The translations under genes were made by a program, and so were the position numbers. The notes beneath the pieces are model-generated. The model saw nothing but the letters and a program-made list of their open reading frames with translations, searched no databases and was not told the origin of the DNA. Below, piece by piece: positions 57,954 to 64,000 of a stretch of 64,000 bases of DNA (positions are counted from its first letter, which is position 1; every line of letters starts with the position of its first letter). This DNA is from Lentisphaeria bacterium (GTDB taxonomy: Bacteria; Verrucomicrobiota; Lentisphaeria; Victivallales; UBA1829). The stretch spans positions 1-64,000 of the forward strand of contig JAFVTF010000025.1 of assembly GCA_017503375.1 (NCBI GenBank). Direction: 5' to 3'.

Positions 57954-59144
57954 TCAAAGTCCGGATTCTTCGATCAGATCACGGAAATTTTTGATCCGGT
58001 GTAAGGTGATGAGATTATTGTCATGCTCGTTTTTCGCATGTTCATCACCGGAACGGACAGCAATCAGAAGATCTTCACCGCAGAATGCCATCTGCGGATA
58101 ATTTCTTGCACCTTTCTCGCATGGCCCGAATGCAATTGTTCCCAGCGGCTGCCAGCTGACGGCATCCAGAGAACACCAGAGCATCAATTTTCTGCGGTTT
58201 GCACGTTCTCCGGCACCGCCGAACGCCGAACGCGGCTGGTTGGCTGCCAGAAAATACATTCCTGACACTTCATCGTAAAGGGGATGGAATTTGAGCGATG
58301 CACCGGGATAAGGTATATTGAAGAGAGAAATCTCTTTTCTCCGACCGGGGAACAAACCGATTTCAAGGGTTCCATCCGGATTTTCCCATCCTTTCAGAAT
58401 TGCACCCTGCTGCAGACCGTGAGAGTTGTAACGGCAGGGAATCAGAAAAGAGTTTTCACCCTCGGTGTAAAGGTGACCGCAATTCGGGGAAATGGGCAGC
58501 AGATGCGCTTCAAAAATCCCAGGGGTTCCTGTCGGTTTCAGATCGGAAAGTGCCCGGGATATGGCTGCAATCGGATCTCCGTTGAACGCTTCGGAAAAGG
58601 TCCAGTTTTCCGGCTTGCACAAGTCTGCATTTTCCGGTGCAGACATAAGGTACTGCATAATATTTGGCCACCAGTTTCCGGCGGGATTGTACTGTTCATA
58701 AATCAGATAAATCCTGCCGTTCCGATAGACCGGAGTTGTGGAACTCTGATGCCATGAACGTTTGGCATCACCGCGGAGGACAGCCGGATCACTCCATGTT
58801 TCTCCGTTATCATCACTGCGGCTGATGACCAGTTCCGGAGCGTTTCCCATGGCATAAAGACTTTTTCCTGCACGGAACAGAATCTCATGGCGCATGGGCA
58901 GGCGGGACGATGATTCCCGCCAGCATTTTCCGTTATCATCGCTGAGAAGCAGCCGAACCTGATTTCCTGCACCGTCACCGCTTCTGCTTTTTGGACCATC
59001 AAGAGCAGGCGTTCCGATGCCGCCCAGGTCCACCCCGACGATAATGCGGTTATTATCGCCGATCAGGATCGCCGGGGTATAGCAGAAAATGGTTTCCGGA
59101 TCCGGTGACGTGTACAGAATTTGTTCATCAGCAATCAGTTTCAT
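57954..59144 (-). CDS. BNR-repeat sialidase-like protein
   Basis: A 396-residue protein of the sialidase superfamily beta-propeller. Two Asp-box (BNR) motifs are visible, SDDNGKCW (about 71-78) and SDDNGETW (about 110-117), together with acidic loops such as IYLIYEQYNPAGNWWP. It lacks a clear signal peptide, so it may act inside the cell or be exported another way. I use the ATG at 59144; a TTG at 59165 would extend it by seven residues and overlap the upstream gene. Many such proteins in PVC bacteria are exo-sialidases or other glycosidases; the catalytic Arg triad is not certain from inspection. Confidence 0.82.
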   Translation of the reverse strand: MKLIADEQILYTSPDPETIFCYTPAILIGDNNRIIVGVDLGGIGTPALDGPKSRSGDGAGNQVRLLLSDDNGKCWRESSSRLPMRHEILFRAGKSLYAMGNAPELVISRSDDNGETWSDPAVLRGDAKRSWHQSSTTPVYRNGRIYLIYEQYNPAGNWWPNIMQYLMSAPENADLCKPENWTFSEAFNGDPIAAISRALSDLKPTGTPGIFEAHLLPISPNCGHLYTEGENSFLIPCRYNSHGLQQGAILKGWENPDGTLEIGLFPGRRKEISLFNIPYPGASLKFHPLYDEVSGMYFLAANQPRSAFGGAGERANRRKLMLWCSLDAVSWQPLGTIAFGPCEKGARNYPQMAFCGEDLLIAVRSGDEHAKNEHDNNLITLHRIKNFRDLIEESGL

Positions 59145-59154
59145 TTTTCGTTTC

Positions 59155-61158
59155 TCAGTCTTCAATCAGCACATCATAGTCGATGTTGTCGGAAGCGAAT
59201 TTCCAGGTTCCTTTTCCAGTTTTGACAGCTTTATTGCGGAGAGATTTGTATTTCTTTCTGTCGGGCAGTTCAAAGAATGCTTCCACAGCTTTCGGTTCGA
59301 TGGAAACCAGAAGGACAGCTTCTTTTCCGTTGTCAGCAATGAAACGTTTTCCGCGAACAATGTTTTTTCTGTTGATGATCTTCAATTCCGGAGCATTTTT
59401 ATCACTGAGAATGTAAGGGGTGAGCATTTTCAGCAGTTTTCCGGATTCTGCCACGCGGGGCCACATTTTTGCAGGGTGTGCCGGATCAACTTTCTTTGCT
59501 TTTTCAAAGATTCCATGATAGGAGAAATAATAGAATCCTTTTGTGCCGTAGATAGCACCGAGCAGTGTCAATGCGGAAAGCTGGCGTTCTTCCGGCATTT
59601 TTTCATTGGTTTTGCCGCGATAGATCCCGCGGTCGTATGCCTGACCGCAAAGCCACCAGGGGATTCTCATATCTTGCAGCATCCGGAACGATTCATCTGC
59701 GCTCAGGAGGTTGTTTTCGCCGGGATCGTGACCAGCTCTTGCACCGAAGGGGTAAATATCATAGACAAGGACATCGGCGGTAGGAGCAAACACGGTGAAG
59801 TTTTCGGAATTGTTGGTCAGAGTCAGAGAAATGTGGTTGGGGTCGACTGCTGCGAGGAGTTCCCGGTTTGCTCTGACATCGGGAAGTTCCAGACGGGGAT
59901 TTTCATCAGAAAGGTAGTATGCGAGCAGGTTTGGATGATCTTTCAGTGTTTCCCCCACAAGCCTGACGATCCCCTTTGCAGTTGTTTCGTTTCCGAACAC
60001 TTTTTCATACTGACGGCGGAGTTTTTCTTTTCCGGGGACCATCTGAACCAGCTGGAGGATTCCCTGCAAATCATATTTTTTCAGCAGGTCAAGCATGGCA
60101 CGCAGCTTTTCCGGGGAGTTTGAGCTGACGCTCTGCAAGTTTCGGAAGTTGATCCCGAAAGAGACGAAGTTGAATCCGGCAGCAGAAATGCGTTTATAGT
60201 CCTCTTCTCCCATAAACTGATAGGTGAAAAATCCGATGGGAAGGACTTTTTTTCCGTTCAGAATGGTTCTTCCTTTTTCATCCAGACGGGTTCCGACCTT
60301 ATTTGACTTCGGAACTGTAGAGAAACGGCAGGTATGTTCTGCCAGGATCTCTTTTTTCGCTGAATCCAGCAGTTTCACCGTGACAGGGAAGTAGGTTTGA
60401 GCCGGGGGCGTGATTTGAGTTTCAAACCGCAGATTTTTGTCGGCAGAAACGATCCGTTCAGAACCATTGATGTTCATGTAAAGTTTTAAATCTTTATATG
60501 ACGGATGATCTTTCGTGTAGAAATAGGTTTGGAACGCAATTTTTCCATCTTTCCCCAAAGCGGAGTTGTAAGGTTTGACGGGGATGATCGCTGAATTCAT
60601 ATCTGCGGATTCCACCAGAATTTCATCGTACCAGACTTCTCCGGTATGCCACCAGTCGAAATTGAATTTCAAGAGAGCATCTTCTTTGATATTATCGGGC
60701 ATTTTGATGGTTGTATAAAACTTCTGCCAGCTTTCGGAGGCATTGAATTTTGTATCTCTGAAATGCTTGTGTGCTTTTTTTCCGGAGTTATCAGTATAAC
60801 CGATTGAGCAGGGAAAAATACTCATTCTGTTCTTTGTTTTGTCTTTCAGCTGAAAGTTTTTGACACGGTACTGGAAAGAGATCCGGTAAGTTGCTCCGGG
60901 TTTGATTTTGATTGGAAAAACAGCGGACGGAATACTGTTTTTTTTGCTGACTCCATGGAGCGCAGCGGTTCCGAGGATTCCGTCTTTATTGTTGACAGAG
61001 AACTCTTTCGGGAGTTTCCATCCGGGCGCGCCGGAGTTGAAGTTTTCAGAGCAGAGAGCTGCGAAATCATTCTGTTTGTACCCTTTCAGCAGAGCGGATC
61101 CTGCGAAGAGGGAAAATGATGCTGTAACGGTTGCTGCAATCAACATAAATTTGTTCAT
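59155..61158 (-). CDS. Large exported glycoside-hydrolase-like protein
   Basis: A 667-residue secreted protein with a signal peptide (about 1-20, ending SLFAGSALL). The first 200 residues look like a carbohydrate-binding beta-sandwich (VKNFQLKDKTKN, LKFNFDWWHTGEVWYDEILVES). Residues of about 290-600 resemble a TIM-barrel hydrolase: ILNGKKVLPIGFFTYQFMGEEDYKRISAAGFNFVSFG, then YYLSDENPRLELPDVR with a likely catalytic acid, and later YDIYPFGARAG and GFYYFSYHG. I cannot name the CAZy family. The start at 61158 has GGAG 9 bp upstream. It is downstream of the prepilin-like gene in a four-gene operon. Confidence 0.75.
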   Translation of the reverse strand: MNKFMLIAATVTASFSLFAGSALLKGYKQNDFAALCSENFNSGAPGWKLPKEFSVNNKDGILGTAALHGVSKKNSIPSAVFPIKIKPGATYRISFQYRVKNFQLKDKTKNRMSIFPCSIGYTDNSGKKAHKHFRDTKFNASESWQKFYTTIKMPDNIKEDALLKFNFDWWHTGEVWYDEILVESADMNSAIIPVKPYNSALGKDGKIAFQTYFYTKDHPSYKDLKLYMNINGSERIVSADKNLRFETQITPPAQTYFPVTVKLLDSAKKEILAEHTCRFSTVPKSNKVGTRLDEKGRTILNGKKVLPIGFFTYQFMGEEDYKRISAAGFNFVSFGINFRNLQSVSSNSPEKLRAMLDLLKKYDLQGILQLVQMVPGKEKLRRQYEKVFGNETTAKGIVRLVGETLKDHPNLLAYYLSDENPRLELPDVRANRELLAAVDPNHISLTLTNNSENFTVFAPTADVLVYDIYPFGARAGHDPGENNLLSADESFRMLQDMRIPWWLCGQAYDRGIYRGKTNEKMPEERQLSALTLLGAIYGTKGFYYFSYHGIFEKAKKVDPAHPAKMWPRVAESGKLLKMLTPYILSDKNAPELKIINRKNIVRGKRFIADNGKEAVLLVSIEPKAVEAFFELPDRKKYKSLRNKAVKTGKGTWKFASDNIDYDVLIED

Positions 61159-61184
61159 AGTTGTAATCTCCTTGCGTTCTGTTA

Positions 61185-62015
61185 TCAATCCGGTTTCCAT
61201 CCGCGCCAGTAGGTGTTCAACCCATAGGTAGCGACATGACCGTCTTTAAAGATGAAGTTTGCGGAATTATTATGTTTTGTAAAGTCGATCTTGTAAGAAT
61301 AGTTCTTAGATGTCCGATCCTGATTCTGATAAGTATTTGTCAAAGCATTGGATGTCTGGGTGTAATATGCCAACTTGTTTCCTGCACTGAACTCGGAATA
61401 TTCAACTTCAACCATGATAACAGTTCCATCAGCAATTTTATTGAGTTTGCGCGGGTCATATCCGTAATGAACAGAAGACGCTGCATTTTTACTCCAACCG
61501 GGAGCCAGAGAACCATCAGAACTGTCCGGAGCAAAAGTCGGACGATAAGTCGGACTTTTCACGATCGGAGCTGTCGCGGTTCCTTTTTTGCGGTCGAATC
61601 CGTAAACATCCCTCTGTGCAGGACAGATAAATACGGGGTTCATGGGGAATGACTGAAGCTGCGCTTCAAAGGTCGGTTCTTCTGTTTCGCCCGGTTTCAG
61701 AATGTAGGGCAGCCCCAGTTCTTTTGCGATATGAACACTGTGAGTATTCCGTCCATATTTTTCTTTGGCGTAAGAGGTGGGAGGCATGAAATCATCATTA
61801 TTCCCGGCATAAAAAGCTGCTCCTGAACTGATTTGTTTCAGGTTGTTGATGCAAGATGATTTCTGTCCGGCAGCACGTGCATTGTTGAGTGCCGGCAGCA
61901 GCATTCCTGCGAGAATCGCAATAATTGCAATTACAACAAGCAGTTCGATCAAGGTGAAGCACGCGTGCTTCATGCCTGTGCACAGGCATGAATGTTTGTT
62001 AGTGGACTTTTTCAT
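61185..62015 (-). CDS. Prepilin-type N-terminal methylation protein with H-x9-DG signature
   Basis: A 276-residue pseudopilin-like protein. The class III signal is [19 protein letters not shown], with Cys at -1 (Cys19) instead of the usual Gly and Glu5 of the mature chain conserved. The mature part is a DUF1559-like domain that ends with [12 protein letters not shown], the H-x9-DG motif of planctomycete and lentisphaere proteins. These proteins are highly duplicated in Lentisphaerota and often sit next to glycoside hydrolases, as here (22 bp from the GH42-like gene, 26 bp from the large hydrolase). A second ATG (codon 15) gives a shorter leader of four residues before the cleavage site. Role in surface display or secretion is inferred. 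Confidence 0.9.
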   Translation of the reverse strand: MKKSTNKHSCLCTGMKHACFTLIELLVVIAIIAILAGMLLPALNNARAAGQKSSCINNLKQISSGAAFYAGNNDDFMPPTSYAKEKYGRNTHSVHIAKELGLPYILKPGETEEPTFEAQLQSFPMNPVFICPAQRDVYGFDRKKGTATAPIVKSPTYRPTFAPDSSDGSLAPGWSKNAASSVHYGYDPRKLNKIADGTVIMVEVEYSEFSAGNKLAYYTQTSNALTNTYQNQDRTSKNYSYKIDFTKHNNSANFIFKDGHVATYGLNTYWRGWKPD

Positions 62016-62037
62016 AAGTAGCCTCCTGTTTTATTTA

Positions 62038-63885
62038 TTATTTCTGTATTAATTCAAAGAGAAGTGTTTCCGGTCCGGTTGTTTGCCAGACCATTTTGTT
62101 TTGTCCTGCTTCAAATTCTTTTCCGGAGTACAGTTCTTTTCCGAAGAAAAATCCTTCCGGCAAACTCAAATTCAAAACCTGAGCATCCTTACAGTGAACA
62201 GCCATAAAACGGTTGTTTGCATAAACGGGACATTCAGCATCGGTATAAATATGAACGCCTGCTTTGAGTGCCAGTTCTTTGAGATCTGATACCTGTAAAT
62301 CATTCGGATTCCGGATAAAGGCTGACTTCCAGCCGTTCATGGAATGAATTTCAAGACCAGCCGCATCCTGCAGCGGTTTCCCGATCCATTTTTCACAGCG
62401 GGATTCATCAAGTGTTGTTCCGTCACTCAAGCCGGGAGCGTAAAGCCACAGTATAACACGGTTACTGTTCAGCAGATATCTTTTGAGCATGGCTTCTTTT
62501 TCCGGTGTGATTTCCCACGGGCAAGCCATGATTACAAATTTGATTTTATCCAGATTCGGGATTTTCGGAATATCGTCCAGACAATAACATTCAAAAGGCA
62601 TTCCGGTCCGATTCAGTTTGAGCCGTGTATTGCAAGCAAACGCTCCCTGCCATTTCCAGTCTGTACCGTGAGCAATATAATAACTTGCATCGGGATCAAC
62701 AACCATGATCGTTTCTTCCACGGGAAGGACTGGCAGTTCGACTTTTTCTGTATAAATCTGCTTCATCTTAGCGAAATAATCAAAAAGCTCCTGTTCCTGA
62801 TAGAAGCCACCCCACATATCGAACCACCACAGGGAGGATTGATTGATCAACGCAAGAGCAAACTCCCGTTTGATTCCAGCCAGATCTTCTTCATGATTCT
62901 TCCATGAAGGAACATTAAAGCTCACGTAGGGCGATAAATAACGATTGTAGGTGTGAGTTCTCTGATCACATTCGTGCATATGAATTTTTCCGGCGAGTTT
63001 TTCAGTTCCGGCACAGCTCTGCCAACCGCTTCCGCCTCCCATTTCACGGTCATCATAAGACCCCGGAGAGATCATGAAATCAATGTCCGGACAGTTTGCA
63101 ACTTTTTCATAGTCGAGATGAGTGCTTTCTGCAGCTTCTTTGCGGTCAACAACATAGCCGTAAAAAACGCCGATTTCCACATCTTTCCGGATACGTTTCC
63201 TGGTTTCTGCGGCAAATTCACAGATGGAATCTCCTACCAGTTCATTACAGAATTTGCGGTAATCAAAAACATCGGAAGATTTTTCCGGATCGAGTAGGAA
63301 TTCATCATAAGCCGCTTTACAGAGCCGCAGGGCTGAGGGCGGTTCGCCGTAAGGAAGACCTTTCTTTTTCCGCCATTCCACATATTTCAGAGCTTTCGGC
63401 AACCCGCAGAGATCATTGTTGTGATCGAACCATTCATCAGTGTGACCACATGCAACAACATAAGCCACGATGGAGTCCGCATGATATTTTTCCGTATGTT
63501 CCAGAAACGCGGCAAGATACTCCATTGTCGGTTCTTTCCAGTGGATATTGGCAAGAGAATCGGTCAGATGGGTGAAGCTGTCTCCTGTTTCCCGGTAAAG
63601 ACTCATGCGTCTTGCAAGCCATTCCGGACAGTTCAAGTCGATCATACAGATCAATTTGATATCTTCCTTGATCTTCTTCAAGTCTCTGATCTGCTGATCC
63701 AGAGAATCGAAATTATACTTTCCGTACCAGCACCAGGTGGGCAGATATTTTGCATAGGGCAGCCCCATAGAATTATTGGAGTGTCCCGGAAAGAAACAGA
63801 TGGTATCCAAACCGATATCGACGAAACGCTTCATCGTCTCAAATTCCGGATTGAATGATCTGTAAGCAAAATAGTGTCGATTCAT
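62038..63885 (-). CDS. GH42-like beta-galactosidase-type glycoside hydrolase
   Basis: A 615-residue protein without an obvious signal peptide. Residues of about 1-370 appear to be a TIM barrel (DIGLDTICFFPGHSNNS, MIDLNCPEWLARR, VACGHTDEWFDHN with an acidic residue at the catalytic-acid position, FMISPGSYDDREMG, LWWFDMWGGFY), followed by a Rossmann-like domain (about 390-560, IMVVDPDASYYI, FVIMACPWEITPEKEAMLKRYL) like the trimerisation domain of GH42 enzymes and a small beta C-terminal domain. Substrate unknown. Its ATG overlaps the stop of the gene upstream (right edge), so the operon continues beyond the window. Confidence 0.75.
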   Translation of the reverse strand: MNRHYFAYRSFNPEFETMKRFVDIGLDTICFFPGHSNNSMGLPYAKYLPTWCWYGKYNFDSLDQQIRDLKKIKEDIKLICMIDLNCPEWLARRMSLYRETGDSFTHLTDSLANIHWKEPTMEYLAAFLEHTEKYHADSIVAYVVACGHTDEWFDHNNDLCGLPKALKYVEWRKKKGLPYGEPPSALRLCKAAYDEFLLDPEKSSDVFDYRKFCNELVGDSICEFAAETRKRIRKDVEIGVFYGYVVDRKEAAESTHLDYEKVANCPDIDFMISPGSYDDREMGGGSGWQSCAGTEKLAGKIHMHECDQRTHTYNRYLSPYVSFNVPSWKNHEEDLAGIKREFALALINQSSLWWFDMWGGFYQEQELFDYFAKMKQIYTEKVELPVLPVEETIMVVDPDASYYIAHGTDWKWQGAFACNTRLKLNRTGMPFECYCLDDIPKIPNLDKIKFVIMACPWEITPEKEAMLKRYLLNSNRVILWLYAPGLSDGTTLDESRCEKWIGKPLQDAAGLEIHSMNGWKSAFIRNPNDLQVSDLKELALKAGVHIYTDAECPVYANNRFMAVHCKDAQVLNLSLPEGFFFGKELYSGKEFEAGQNKMVWQTTGPETLLFELIQK

Positions 63886-64000
63886 TTTTTCGTTATTTCC
63901 TTTTTAACTGATTTCAATATTACTGTTTTGCCCGGTTCAATTTTCAGCATGAACTCTTCTCCGGCAATTCTGACCTTTTGTATTTTTTCACTGTAATGTT
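63882..64000 (-). CDS. C-terminal end of an unknown protein (partial)
   Basis: The last 38 residues of a minus-strand gene run from the window edge to the stop at 63882, including KVRIAGEEFMLKIEPGKTV. The stop overlaps the next gene's start (ATGA), which supports it as real coding sequence. The fragment is short, but its beta-rich pattern would suit the C-terminal domain of another glycoside-hydrolase-like protein. The remainder lies outside the window. Confidence 0.7.
   Translation of the reverse strand, partial: HYSEKIQKVRIAGEEFMLKIEPGKTVILKSVKKEITKK

Overview
This window looks like a chromosomal segment of an anaerobic, gut-type bacterium of the PVC superphylum. A member of the Lentisphaerota close to Victivallis is the best guess. 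The evidence is a prepilin-like protein ending in an H-x9-DG signature next to large glycoside-hydrolase-like proteins, a B12-dependent ribonucleotide reductase, a type III glutamine synthetase, Rex, and genes scattered out of their usual operons (mraY alone, trpB without trpA, ruvB without ruvA/C). The assignment is inference; there is no rRNA in the window.

Layout. 1-6.4 kb: a same-strand run of unrecognised exported or membrane proteins (lipoproteins, an ankyrin protein, small membrane proteins) interrupted by an AAA/DUF4143 ATPase with its own promoter inside a 15-bp inverted repeat. 6.4-11.6 kb: zwf, a GcvH-like protein lacking the lipoyl lysine, folP, pheA and an ABC ATPase. 11.8-20.1 kb: a carbohydrate-flavoured region (deacetylase-like protein divergent from an AraC regulator, SGNH hydrolase, aldo/keto reductase with trpB, GntR regulator). 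20.3-26.1 kb: two tandem Hsp20 genes facing the nrdJ-mraY-fumC operon. 26.5-31 kb: TPR protein, argC and an M20 amidohydrolase. 31.1-37.7 kb: SBF-like transporter, then an overlapping set (FAD reductase, CYTH, rarA, membrane protein, double PilT ATPase). 37.7-41.9 kb: LysR divergent from a two-subunit dehydratase/AtuA/DUF4387 operon. 42.2-47.6 kb: a tightly overlapping hldD-chagasin-glycosyltransferase-rlmN-ankyrin operon. 47.9-56.7 kb: ruvB divergent from tkt, glnN-receiver-recO, MATE transporter, rex. 56.9-64 kb: a DapA/NanA-type lyase converging on an operon of sialidase-like, glycoside-hydrolase-like and prepilin-like proteins that continues past the right edge.

Two interspersed repeat families stand out. 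Family A (six copies, 165 bp when intact) is a near-palindromic miniature inverted-repeat element with TIR GAGGYAATTTCAAAAGTC and 4-bp target duplications (TTGA, TCTG and AATA in three copies). One copy lies inside the predicted 5' leader of nrdJ, and another supplies the edge of the promoter of the SBF transporter. Family B (three copies plus a relic) has 24-bp terminal inverted repeats and two strong hairpins, one of which shows compensatory base changes between copies. No transposase is present in the window.

Manual inspection also finds a recurring promoter pattern, TTGnnn-N16/17-TATATT, in front of many genes on both strands. The most unusual proteins are the tandem PilT-PilT fusion, the lysine-less GcvH and a chagasin-type protease inhibitor inside an envelope-biosynthesis operon.
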